Below are positions 7,681-17,300 of a stretch of DNA of 64,000 bases, in pieces. A program made the position numbers and the translations under genes. This DNA comes from Streptomyces sp. NBC_00433 (GTDB lineage Bacteria; Actinomycetota; Actinomycetes; Streptomycetales; Streptomycetaceae), in the NCBI GenBank assembly GCA_036015235.1, contig CP107926.1, positions 2,170,001 through 2,234,000 of the forward strand, given 5' to 3'. Each line of letters opens with the position of its first letter. Positions within the stretch are counted from its first letter, which is position 1. The notes beneath the pieces are model-generated. The model was not told the DNA's origin. It was given only the letters and a program-made list of their open reading frames with translations, and ran no database searches.

Positions 7681-9126
7681 ATGACCCTTCGCAGAAAACC
7701 GGCCGGTCTCGGCCGGCGGAAGTCGGCCGCGCTGCTGCTCGCGCTGAGCACCGCGGTCGCGGGTGCGGCGCTGGCCGGCCCCGGCGCCGGCGTCGGCCAG
7801 GCGTCCAGCCACCGGGAGGCGCCGCTGATCGCCTCGGACCCGCAGGTCGACAACACCGACCTGTACGCGTTCTCAAGCCCCGACAAGTCCGACACGGTGA
7901 CGCTGGTCGCGAACTGGTACCCGTTCCAGGAGCCGAACGGCGGGCCGAACTTCTACCCGTTCGCCACGGACGCGCACTACGACATCAACATCGACAGCCA
8001 GGGCACCGGCAGGCCGGACCTGACCTACCGGTGGACGTTCCGCAACGAGGACCGGCGCGGCGAGAAGACGTTCCTGTACAACAACGGGGTCGTCAACAAC
8101 CTCACCGATCCCACTCTGCTGTTCCGCCAGCACTACACGCTCCAGGAGATCCGGGCCGGCCACCGCCCCGTGACCCTCGTCGACGACGCCATCGCCGCCC
8201 CGTCCAATGTCGGCAGGGCGTCGATGCCGGACTACGGGCGGCTGCGCGACCAGGCGACCCGCAAGCTGCCCGGCGGCGGCCGGACCGTCGCGAGCCAGGC
8301 CGCCGACCCGTTCTTCCTCGACCTGCGGATCTTCGACCTGCTCTACGGCGGGAACCTCAGCGAGACCGGGCACAACACCCTCAACGGCTACAACGTCAAC
8401 ACCCTGGCCATCCAGGTGCCCAAGTCCGCACTGGCCTACCGCGGCAACGCCAAGCGCAACCCGGTCATCGGCGTGTGGAGCACCACCGAGCGGCGCACCA
8501 TGCGGCTCAGTCCGGGCAAGTCCACCCCGACCGGCCCCTACGTGCAGGTCTCCCGGCTGGGCAACCCGCTGGTCAACGAGGCGGTCGTGCCCGCGGGCCT
8601 GAAGAACGCCTTCAACGCGCTGCCGCCGTCCGAGGACCACAACCAGCCCAAGCTCGTCGCGAAGGTCCTCGACCCGGAGGTGCCCAAGCTCGTCCAGGCG
8701 ATCTACGGCATCCCCGCCCCGGCCACCCCGCGCCGGGACCTGCAGGAGATCTTCCTGACGGGCATCGCGAAGGCGACGGGCGGCCCACTGGCCGTCGACC
8801 TCAACTCGCAGCTGCTGAACCAGGACATCGACAAGTGGCAGTTCGTGGCCGCCGAGGAGCTGCGGCTGAACATGTCGACCCCGGTGACGGCGAACCCGAA
8901 CCGGCTCGGTGTGCTCGCCGGCGACTTCCAGGGCTTCCCCAACGGGCGGCGCATGGGTGACGACGTCGTCGACATCGCCCTCCAGGTGCTCGAAGGCGCC
9001 ACACCCGGCCACCTCATCCAGGCCCTGGCCGCGGGTGACGGCGTCAACGGCCCCGGCCGCCCCTTCACGGGCAGTTTCCCCTACATCGCCCTGCCCTTCA
9101 CCAACGCGGTGAACCAGGCCGGATGA
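7681..9126 (+). CDS. Secreted DUF4331 domain protein
   Basis: 481 aa with a signal peptide (MTLRRKPAGLGRRKSAALLLAL to about residue 40) and the diagnostic DUF4331 opening SSHREAPLIASDPQVDNTDLYAF. Other family-like stretches are DAHYDINIDSQGTG and DFQGFPNGRRMGDDVVDIAL near the C-terminus. The function is unknown; the protein is expected outside the cell or on its surface. The ATG at 7681 with AGAGAG upstream fits best; a longer in-frame extension has no signal sequence. It is first in a co-directional run with a TPR protein and a NicO-type transporter, which suggests a role in metal handling at the envelope. Confidence 0.87.
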   Translation: MTLRRKPAGLGRRKSAALLLALSTAVAGAALAGPGAGVGQASSHREAPLIASDPQVDNTDLYAFSSPDKSDTVTLVANWYPFQEPNGGPNFYPFATDAHYDINIDSQGTGRPDLTYRWTFRNEDRRGEKTFLYNNGVVNNLTDPTLLFRQHYTLQEIRAGHRPVTLVDDAIAAPSNVGRASMPDYGRLRDQATRKLPGGGRTVASQAADPFFLDLRIFDLLYGGNLSETGHNTLNGYNVNTLAIQVPKSALAYRGNAKRNPVIGVWSTTERRTMRLSPGKSTPTGPYVQVSRLGNPLVNEAVVPAGLKNAFNALPPSEDHNQPKLVAKVLDPEVPKLVQAIYGIPAPATPRRDLQEIFLTGIAKATGGPLAVDLNSQLLNQDIDKWQFVAAEELRLNMSTPVTANPNRLGVLAGDFQGFPNGRRMGDDVVDIALQVLEGATPGHLIQALAAGDGVNGPGRPFTGSFPYIALPFTNAVNQAG

Positions 9127-9229
9127 CCCCCGGGGGTGCCCGGTGCGGGCGCGGAGCCACCGGCCCGCACCGGGCACCCGCGCGACCTTCGAACACCGGA
9201 CCACCTTCGAGCCGAGGACACGACCTCCC

Positions 9230-10549
9230 ATGCACCGCCTTGCACTGATCGCCACCGCCGCCGCGCTGTGTGCCGGCCTGACCGGCTTCGCGGTACTGGA
9301 GCACTCCGCGGATCACCCGGGGCCGTCGGCGCCCCTGTCGGCGCCGGGCGGCGACCGCGCGCCGAGCGGCCCGCTGAGCATGGGCGCGGTCATCACCAAG
9401 CTCCAGGCGGGGCTGCGGCAGCAGCCGGCCGACGCGTCCGGCTGGGCGCAGCTCGGCTCCGCCTACGTCGAACAGGCCAGGCTCGCGGTCGACCCGACGC
9501 TGTACCCCAAGTCCGAGTCCGCGCTGCGCCGTTCGCTGGCGATCCAGCCGCGGGGCAACACCGCCGCGCTGACCGGCATGGCCGGACTCGCCAACGCACG
9601 GCACCAGTTCGCCCAGGCCCGGGACTGGGCGGACAAGGCGGTCGCCGTCGACCCGTACGCCTGGGCCCCCTACGGCGCGCTCAACGACGCGCTGACCCAG
9701 CTCGGCGACGACGACGCCGCGCAGACCGCCGTCCAGCACATGCTCGACCTGCACCCGTCCACCGAGTCCTTCACCCGCGCCTCCTACACCCTGGAGCTGC
9801 ACGGGCGCACCACGGAGGCCGCCCAGGCACTGCAACGGGCCCTGGACGACGCCTCCTCCCCCGCCGACGTGGCCTTCTGCCAGCACTACCTGGGCGAACT
9901 CGCCTTCAACACCGGCCGTCCGCAACAGGCCCTCGGCCACTACCGGCAGGCGCTGGCGGCCGACGCCACCTACACCGCCTCGCTGGCCGGATCGGCGCGC
10001 GCGGAAGCCGCCCTCGGACAGGCCGACCGTGCCGTCACCGACTACCGCACCGCCATCGCACGGGTGCCGCAGCCGCAGTACGTCCTGGAGTTCGGCGAGC
10101 TGCTGCAGTCGCTCGGCCGGGACGGCGAGGCCCGCACCGAATACGGCGTGCTCCAGGCCGAGCAGAAGCTCTTCGCCGCCAACGGGGTCGTGGACGACCT
10201 CAACCTCGGCCAATACCAGGCCGACCACGGCGACCCGAAACTCGCCGTCACCCTGCTGACCGCCGAATGGGACCGGCGGCACAGCGTCCTGGTCGCCGAC
10301 GCCCTGGGCTGGGCGCTGCACCGGGCCGGACGGGACGCGGAAGCACTGCCGCTGGCCCGGCAGGCCGACCGGCTCGGCTGGCGCGACGCCCTGCTGCGCT
10401 ACCACCGCGGCGTCATCGAGCAGTCCCTCGGCGACGACACCGGGGCACGCACCGACCTGGCGGCAGCGCTCGCCGCCAACCCCCACTTCTCCCCGCTCTC
10501 CGCACCCGACGCCCGTACGCGCCTGGCCCGTCTCCAAGGACAGCGATGA
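9230..10549 (+). CDS. Exported tetratricopeptide-repeat protein
   Basis: 439 aa starting MHRLALIATAAALCAGLTGF, an uncleaved anchor or signal sequence, followed by an all-helical TPR solenoid (for example 'SGWAQLGSAYVEQARLA', 'YLGELAFNTGRPQQALGHYR'). It is a scaffold protein of unknown partner. The TGA overlaps the ATG of the NicO transporter gene (ATGA), so the two proteins are made together and may interact. The gene follows the DUF4331 gene by about 100 bp. Confidence 0.82.
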   Translation: MHRLALIATAAALCAGLTGFAVLEHSADHPGPSAPLSAPGGDRAPSGPLSMGAVITKLQAGLRQQPADASGWAQLGSAYVEQARLAVDPTLYPKSESALRRSLAIQPRGNTAALTGMAGLANARHQFAQARDWADKAVAVDPYAWAPYGALNDALTQLGDDDAAQTAVQHMLDLHPSTESFTRASYTLELHGRTTEAAQALQRALDDASSPADVAFCQHYLGELAFNTGRPQQALGHYRQALAADATYTASLAGSARAEAALGQADRAVTDYRTAIARVPQPQYVLEFGELLQSLGRDGEARTEYGVLQAEQKLFAANGVVDDLNLGQYQADHGDPKLAVTLLTAEWDRRHSVLVADALGWALHRAGRDAEALPLARQADRLGWRDALLRYHRGVIEQSLGDDTGARTDLAAALAANPHFSPLSAPDARTRLARLQGQR

Positions 10550-12228
10550 CCCCTCCCGCGGGCACCACGAACCGCCGCCTCCACCGCGCCGCCCTGCTGC
10601 TCGCCGCCGTCCCGGCACTGATGTGGGCGGCGTCCGGGCCGGCCTGCGCCCACCCGCTCGGCAACTTCACCGTCAACCGCTACGACGGCCTCACCCTGCA
10701 CGCCGACCGCGTGGACGACCTCGCTGTCGTCGACACCGCCGAGATCCCCACCCTCCAGGCCGAGCCGACCATGGACACCGACCACAACGGCACCCTCAGC
10801 CCGGCCGAAGCCGCCGCCGAGGCCGGGCGGGCCTGCACGGCCCTTGCCGACCGGGCCCAGGCCACGGCGTCGGCAGCACACGGGACACCGCGGACACTCG
10901 CCTTCCGCCTGACGGCCGGTTCCTTCCGCCTCGTGCACGGCCAGGCCGGTCTGGACACCGGCCGGCTGGAATGCCGGCTGACCGCCCCCGCCACCCTCGA
11001 CAGCGGCGACCACGTCCGGTTCACCTCCGGTGTCGACGACTCACGTATCGGCTGGCACGAGATCACCGCACGAGGCGACGGCGTGCGGATCGGCACCTCG
11101 GACGTACCCGCGCGGTCCGTTTCGCACGAGCTGCACGCCTATCCCGCGGACCTGCTGTCCAGCCCGCTCGACACGCGGCACGCCGCGCTGGTGCTGGGGG
11201 CCGGCAGCGGCGCCGCCACCGCCGCGAGCACACCGGGCGCCGGGTGGGCGGCGGACTGGTACGCGGCACTCGACCGGCACCTGGGCGGGCTGGCGGACCA
11301 GCACGAACTCACCCTGCCCGTCGGCCTGCTCGCGGTCGTCATGTCCCTGGTCCTCGGGGCCGGACACGCCGCGCTCCCCGGCCACGGAAAGACCGTCATG
11401 GCCGCCTACCTGGCCGGCCGCCAGGGCCGCCCGCGCGACGCGGTCACCGTCGCGGGAACGGTCACGCTCACCCACACCGCCTCGGTGCTCGCCCTCGGAG
11501 TCGCGCTCAGCGTCTCCTCCGCCCTCGTCGGGGAGGACGTCCTGGCCTGGCTCGGTACGGCCAGCGGACTCGTCATCACCGCGGCCGGACTGTGGCTGCT
11601 GCCCGCCGCGCTACGCACCTTCCGTACCCCGAAACAGGCAGCGGCGCCCCCGCACGCCGGTCACGACCACCACCACGGCCCGGCGCACAGCCATCCGCCG
11701 CAGCAGCAGGCCGCCGCCGCGAGCACCGGCCCCGCGCCCGCGGCACACGCGTCGGCGACAGCGGTACTGAACGAAGACGAGGCGACGAGCACCCACGACC
11801 ACCCCCGCACCCACGAACACGGGGAAGAACACGAGCACGCGGAGCACCCCCACACCCATGGATGGCTCGGGCAGCACAGCCACAGCCACGGCCCCCGTCC
11901 ACGCGGGAGCAAGGCAGGCCTGGTCGGCATCGGCATCGCCGGCGGCCTGGTCCCCAGCCCCTCCGCCCTCGTGGTGCTGCTCGGCTCCATCGCCCTGGGC
12001 CGCACCGCCTTCGGCGTCCTGCTCGTGGTCTGCTACGGCCTCGGCATGGCCGCCACGCTCGCCGCCGCCGGGCTGCTCCTGCTCAAACTCCGCGACCGCA
12101 TCCCGGCCCTCGAAGGCGGCCGCCGGCACGCACTGGCCGCCTGGGGCACACGGCTCACCCCGCTGGGCACCTCCCTGCTCATCCTGGCCGTCGGAGTCGG
12201 CACCGCCCTGCGGGCCGTACCGATGTGA
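10546..12228 (+). CDS. NicO/RcnA-like nickel-cobalt transporter with EF-hand-like and His-rich segments
   Basis: 560 aa. It has a signal-like N-terminus, an extracytoplasmic beta-rich domain (HPLGNFTVNRYDGL) and, near residues 80-95, the loop DTDHNGTLSPAE that fits a single EF-hand. Six or so membrane segments follow, with the family-typical GAGHAALPGHGKTVMAAYL and GLVPSPSALVVLLGS. Two very His-rich loops (HAGHDHHHGPAHSH; HSHSHG) sit between the membrane halves and probably bind metal. NicO proteins act as Ni/Co exporters or importers; direction is not decided by sequence. It is translationally coupled to the TPR gene. Confidence 0.88.
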   Translation: MTPPAGTTNRRLHRAALLLAAVPALMWAASGPACAHPLGNFTVNRYDGLTLHADRVDDLAVVDTAEIPTLQAEPTMDTDHNGTLSPAEAAAEAGRACTALADRAQATASAAHGTPRTLAFRLTAGSFRLVHGQAGLDTGRLECRLTAPATLDSGDHVRFTSGVDDSRIGWHEITARGDGVRIGTSDVPARSVSHELHAYPADLLSSPLDTRHAALVLGAGSGAATAASTPGAGWAADWYAALDRHLGGLADQHELTLPVGLLAVVMSLVLGAGHAALPGHGKTVMAAYLAGRQGRPRDAVTVAGTVTLTHTASVLALGVALSVSSALVGEDVLAWLGTASGLVITAAGLWLLPAALRTFRTPKQAAAPPHAGHDHHHGPAHSHPPQQQAAAASTGPAPAAHASATAVLNEDEATSTHDHPRTHEHGEEHEHAEHPHTHGWLGQHSHSHGPRPRGSKAGLVGIGIAGGLVPSPSALVVLLGSIALGRTAFGVLLVVCYGLGMAATLAAAGLLLLKLRDRIPALEGGRRHALAAWGTRLTPLGTSLLILAVGVGTALRAVPM

Positions 12229-12269
12229 CCGCCGCATCACGAGCACACCCCCCGCCCCCGAGGAGCACC

Positions 12270-12587
12270 ATGACGTCCCCGTCCCGCCCGGCCCACACCG
12301 CGGCCCTGCTGCTCACCGCAATCGCGCTGACGGCCTGCGGCGCCTCCGGGCCCCGCACCGGCGCACTCGACCGCGGCTCCCCCAACACCCACCCCACATG
12401 CCGGGTGCACCAGCACGTCCTACCCGGCACCGACTACACCAGCGGCCCGAACAGCGCCCCCCTGGCCGTGCTCGACATGCTCCGCTACTACACCGCCCAG
12501 CACACCCTGCCCTTCTGCGACCACAAACCGCCCACCACCCAGGACACCGCCTGGACCAGTCTCTACAACCGGCTCACGCGGCGCTGA
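12270..12587 (+). CDS. Small putative lipoprotein
   Basis: 105 aa; the signal MTSPSRPAHTAALLLTAIAL ends in lipobox LTAC. The mature part contains CRVHQHVLPGTDYTSG and ALPFCDH-like Cys/His residues (C, H-x-H, C-D-H) that could bind a metal ion. It lies 41 bp after the NicO gene with AGGAG upstream, so it is probably the last gene of the operon. No family was recognised; a metal-scavenging role is only a guess from context. Confidence 0.7.
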   Translation: MTSPSRPAHTAALLLTAIALTACGASGPRTGALDRGSPNTHPTCRVHQHVLPGTDYTSGPNSAPLAVLDMLRYYTAQHTLPFCDHKPPTTQDTAWTSLYNRLTRR

Positions 12588-12734
12588 TCGGCGCCTGGCA
12601 GGGGTCCTGTATCCGTCATGTAACGCGCTGACCGGCGGAAATGCGCGTAAGTCGCACCGCCGACCCCAGGGGCGATTTCGCGAGCGCCTTCATACGCGCA
12701 CGGCGCACATCACGCACATCGGCAAACCCGCAGG

Positions 12735-12815
12735 TCAGGCACCCTTTCCCTGGGGCACGAGCACCGCCACGCACTCCACGTGGTGGGTCATCGGAAAGAG
12801 GTCACGAAGCCTGCC
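12735..12815 (-). pseudogene. C-terminal remnant of a TrmA/RlmD-type RNA methyltransferase
   Basis: On the minus strand the sequence reads RLRDLFPMTHHVECVAVLVP then QGKGA and a stop. DLFPMTHHVECVA is the conserved C-terminus of class I tRNA/23S rRNA uracil-C5 methyltransferases. Nothing upstream on this strand continues the enzyme, so only about the last 25 codons survive. This marks a breakpoint where chromosomal-type sequence was replaced. Confidence 0.65.
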
Positions 12816-13106
12816 CGCTGGGGAAAGCGCAGATCAGAGGTCCCCTTTCTTCCATATCGGACGGGCAGGAGACGGTCGGAGCGTCAAACGAGCGTCATGA
12901 ACGCGGAGGTCGATACTGCGCCTACAGGGTGCGCAGAACGTGGTTCGCCAACAGGCTGGCGCCCGTACGTGGTGGTGGCGACGCGCAGTCTGGGCAGGGT
13001 CGGACACCTGGACAACGGCGTCCTGAACAAGGGACAGCCCGTCCGGTGCCGGGGACGAGGTGCGCCACACATGGAATCGAACAGAGAATCGAACTAGATT
13101 TGAGAG

Positions 13107-13614
13107 GTGAGCGACGACCAGGACCAAGACCACGGTGGGGGCAGTCGACTGGCCTTCCGCAGGCCGACGGGCCGCTCGTCGACGTCGCGCTCCCGGACGG
13201 GCAGCACCTGTTCGCCGTGGTGAAGTCCCGCCGCAGGGAGCCCGACGTCTGTTGGTCGTACGACCTGCAGACCACCTGCCCATCCAGGGCAGCGAGCAGG
13301 GCCGGCTCCTGGTCCTCCCCGCCGCGGTCGACTTCCGTGCCCCGTCCGCCCTCTGCGGCCCGATCGACGGCCAGCCCCACGCCCAGGTGCCCATCCAGCG
13401 GCCCGGCATCACCCCGGCCTGGAAGATCGAGGAACCGGTCTACTTCGGTCCCCAGCGAGGCCCGGCGCGCGTCGTGCACCGCGGCGACTGCCGCACGATC
13501 CGCGACCTCGCCCGGCCCGCGACCACCGAGCAGGCCCGCGCCGTACTCGATCGCGACGACGCCGCACCGTGCCAAGTCTGCCGACCGGACCGGCCGCTGC
13601 GCACCGACGCGTAG
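13107..13614 (+). pseudogene. DUF6233-like gene, frameshifted
   Basis: Two frames together read like the actinobacterial DUF6233 family: first VDVALPDGQHLFAVVKSRRR, then, after a shift near 13272, LPIQGSEQGRLLVL, AVDFRAPSALCGPIDGQP and a C-terminal Cys/His part (VVHRGDCRTI; CQVCRPDRPL). A GTG with GAGAGG upstream at 13107 may be the original start. The frame break, unless a sequencing error, leaves the gene non-functional. The family's role is unknown. Confidence 0.5.
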
Positions 13615-13904
13615 CCCCGCCGCGGGTTGCTCCTGAGGCCGCCCCTGGTTGCCACCGGCCGATCCGCTGTGGGATCACCGTTCGCCGGCGAGTCCAGCTA
13701 ACCAGCTTGCAACTCGTGCGAGTTCGGCCACCAGGGAGATCTCTCTCACCTTTCCCTGCTCCGTCTGAAGGAGCATACGCACGCAGTCGTGGTCGTCCAT
13801 GGCCGCCTGATCGTCGTGGCGGCAGCCGATCCGGATCCCACGCGCCGGCCGCGCGATTAGTGAAGGCACGATGACCGGCACCAGCCGATGGGGCCACTGG
13901 TGCC
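13615..13904. other. Stretch without a convincing gene
   Basis: Minus strand 13675-13869 can encode a short product (MDDHDCVRMLLQTEQGK from the ATG at 13800) with plausible codon use but no recognised family. It may be the tail of a lost gene. The solitary CRISPR repeat follows directly. Confidence 0.3.
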
Positions 13905-13933
13905 GTCCTCCCCGCGCAGGCGGGGGTGGTCCG
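13905..13933 (+). CRISPR. Solitary type I-E CRISPR repeat
   Basis: A single 29-nt unit with the CCCCGCGC-A-GGCGGGGG stem of type I-E repeats. It differs from the repeats at 23999 and 24060 by one base (third position C instead of T). No second repeat is found at the expected 61-nt spacing on either side, and no cas gene is in the window. It looks like a fragment of an array now separated by 10 kb from the other two repeats. Confidence 0.75.
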
Positions 13934-14101
13934 GTATCGTTTCCCCGAGTCGAGGTCGTGCTGCCGGGTGGCCAGGTGGCCGGCCGCCAAAACCGCTGAC
14001 GCCGCCCGGGTGCGCACCGCTCAGCTCCTGCTGAACCAGCGCCTGGAGCAGCTGCGTGAGCAGACGACGACGAACGCTGCGGCGGCTGGGGCGGTGATCG
14101 C

Positions 14102-14326
14102 GTGACCAGCGACCTGAGCGGGGTCGACCTCGCGCGCCAGGCCCTGGCGGCGGCCCGGGAGGCGGCGACGAAGAACGGCGCCGTGGCGAGGAAGAAGCTG
14201 AAGCGGCGTACCAGGCAGGCGGTGCGGCGCGACGGCCGCGAGCCGCTCAGGCTCGGCGCCACGGTCGGCATGAGGATGACAGAGCGCGGCCTGGCCGTCC
14301 CGGTCGCCTGCGGCAGCTTCCTCACC
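14102..14326 (+). pseudogene. Truncated DUF721 (DciA-like) gene, N-terminal part
   Basis: Reads SGVDLARQALAAAREAA, then a basic stretch and RDGREPLRLGATVGMRMTER, the characteristic N-terminus of streptomycete DUF721 proteins, which are related to the DnaB-loading factor DciA. Homology stops near 14326, just before the 3' end of the convergent NLR gene. The GTG start overlaps the TGA of a short upstream frame (tail QLLLNQRLEQLREQ, ending 14105), so an upstream partner was also lost. The protein would lack the nucleic-acid-binding KH-like part. Confidence 0.6.
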
Positions 14327-14343
14327 GCATGTCCTGTGGCACA

Positions 14344-17300
14344 TCAGGCGCGGCCTGGATCAGCACCCTGCCGCATCTTCCACCGCTCGTTACATGCGAT
14401 CGCCCAACTCCTGCGTGCTTGGCCTTCGCTGTGGCGGTCGCCGAGGTCGGAGAAGATGTCGGCGGCGGTGGTGTGCGCGGTGACGGCCTCGTCGAACCTG
14501 CGCACCTGTCGCAGGGCGAGGCCGAGATTGTTCAACGCCCCGGCTTCGCCGTGGCGGTCGCCCAGCTCGCGGCAGATGGCCAGATCCTGGTTGTGGGCGG
14601 TGATGGCCTCGTCGAACCTGCGCACCTCCAGCAGGGCGAGGCCGAGGTTGTTCCACGCCGCAGCTTCGCCGTGGCGATCACCGAGGTCGGAGAAGATGTC
14701 GGCGGCGGCGGTGTGGGCAGTGATGGCCTCGTCGAACCTGCGCACCTCCCGCAGGGCGCCGCCGAGGTTGGTCAACGCCGCAGCTTCGCCGTGGCGATCA
14801 CCGAGGTCGGAGAAGATGTCGGCGGCGGTGGTGTGCGCGGTGATGGCCTCGTCGAACCTGCGCACCTCCCGCAGGGCGCCGCCGAGGTTGTTCAACGCTT
14901 GGCCTTCGCTGTGGCGGTCGCCGAGGTCGGAGAGGATGTCGGCGGCGGTGGTGTGGGCAGTGATGGCCTCGTCGAACCTGCGCACCTCCCGCAGGGCGCT
15001 GCCGAGGTTGTTCAACGCCGTGCCTTCGCCGTGGCGGTCACCGAGGTCGGAGAAGATGTCGGCGGCGGTGGTGTGGGCAGTGATGGCCTCGTCGAACCTG
15101 CGCACCTCCCGCAGGGCACCGCCGAGGTTGGTCAACGCCCCGGCTTCACCGTGGCGGTCACCGAGGTCGCGGTAGGTGTCCGCGGCGGCGGTGAGGGCGG
15201 TGATCGCCTCCTCGAACCTGCGCACCTGCAGCAGGGCACCGCCGAGGTTGGTCAACGCCCCGGCTTCACCGTGGCGGTCGCCCAGCTCCCGGTAGGTGTC
15301 CGCGGCGGCGGTGAGGGCGGTGACGGCCTCCTCGAACCTGCGCACCTGCAGCAGGGCGATGCCGAGGTTGGTCAACGCCGTGGCTTCGCTGTGGCGGTCG
15401 CCCAGCTCTCGGTAGGTGTCCGCGGCGGTGGTGTGGGCGGTGACGGCCTCGTCGAACCTGCGCACCTGCAGCAGGGCGATGCCGAGGTTGGTCAACGCCC
15501 CGGCTTCACCGTGGCGGTCGCCCAGCTCCCGGTAGGTGTCCGCGGCGGCGGTGAGGGCGGTGACGGCCTCGTCGAACCTGCGCACCTCCCACAGGGCGAG
15601 GCCGAGGTTGCTCAACGCCGTGCCTTCGCGGTGGCGGTCGCCGAGGTCGCGGTGGGTGTCGGCGGCGGTGGTGTGGGCGGTGATGGCCTCGTCGAATCTG
15701 CGCACCTGCTGCAGGGCGATGCCGAGGTTGTTCAACGCCGCGGCTTCGTTGTGGCGGTCGCCGAGGTCGGAGAAGGTGTCGGCGGCGGTGGTGTGGGCGG
15801 TGATGGCCTCGTCGAACCTGCGCACCTGCTGCAGGGCGAGGCCGAGGTTGTTCAACGCCGCGGCTTCGCTGTGGCGGTCGCCGAGGTCGCGGTAGGTGGC
15901 GGCGGCGGCGGTGAGGGCGGTGATGGCCTCGTCGAACCTGCGCACCTGCTGCAGGGCGCCGCCGAGGTTGGTCAACGCCGCGGCTTCGTTGTGGCGGTCG
16001 CGGGTCTGGCGGTGGATGGTGAGGGCCTGGGTGGTGAGAGCGATCAGATCGTCGAAGCGGCGCCGGAAGTTCAGGTACTCGGCCAGGGCGTAGGCCATGC
16101 CGGACCGGATGCGGTGGCCTTCGGGCGCGGTGGCGGCCGCCGCGGTGAGGTTGGCGAGCTCGCCGTCCAGCCATCCCAGCGCCTGCGCACGACCGCCGAA
16201 CACAGGCGAACGCGGCGCCCCCGGCTGCGGGTCCAGGTGGGTGCCGGCCGCTTCCGCGCTGTCCAGGTAGTAGCCGAGTAGCCGGGCCAGTGCGGCATCG
16301 CGGTCGTCGTCGGCGGCGCAGGCCCGGCCGTGGTGGTCGGCGTGCAGCCGCAGCAGGTCATGCATCCGCCACCTCCCCCACACCCCGCCGGCCTCGACCA
16401 GGTGCGCGCGCGCAAGATCCGTCAGCAACTCCTCGACCGCCACCGGATCGGCATCACCGAGGAGGTGGGAGGCGGCCTCGGTGGACAGGTCCGGTCCCGG
16501 GTTGAGGGGCAGCAGCCGGAACAGCCGGCCCTGCGCGGGCGTGAGCCGGGCGTAGGACAGGTCGAACGCCGCCCGCACCGCACGGTCGGCGCGGGAGAGG
16601 CGCTCCAGCCGGGTCTGCTCATCGGCCAGAGCGTCGGCCATCGCAGCCAGCGGCCGGTGCGGCGTGTCGGCCAGCAGGGCCGCCACGATCCGCAACGCCA
16701 GCGGAAGCCCCGCGCACAGCTCCGCGACCCGCTGCGCGGCAGCCGGATCGTCATCGACGCGCTGGTCACGGTCACCGTGCGTCTGCTGCAGGACCCGGCG
16801 GACCAGGTCCACCGAGGCGTCCGGGGTGAGGACGTCCAGAGCATGCCGACGTGCATCGATGTCCAGGGAGTCGCGAGAGGTGACCAGGGCGACCGTGGTG
16901 CCGTCGGCGGGCAGCAGCGGCAGGACCTGCTCCTCGCCGCCGGCGTTGTCGATCACCAGCAGGATCCGGCGGCCCTGCGCGGCGTACCCGGACAGCGCCG
17001 TGCGGAACATCGCCGAGCGGTCCTGCTCGGCCCGGGGCACGTGCTCGCCGGGGATGCCCAGGGAGCGCAGCCATCCGTCCAGCGCCTGCCCCGCGCTGAC
17101 CCGGCGTTCGGGGTCGGGGTGGTAGCCGTTGAGGTCGGTGAACAAGACGCCGCCGGGGAACCAGCCGGGCCGGGCCACAGCAGCCGCGGCGGTGTAGAGG
17201 GCCAGTTCGGTCTTGCCGACCCCGGCCATCCCCGCCACCGCCGTCACCAGCACCGACCCGGACTCACCGCCAGGCGCGAGCAGCCCCAGCAGTTCCCTCA

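Noticed and set aside
13844..13965. Further CRISPR repeats beside the solitary repeat
   Set aside because: Sequences one period (61 nt) away on each side lack the CCCCGCGC/GGCGGGGG arms.
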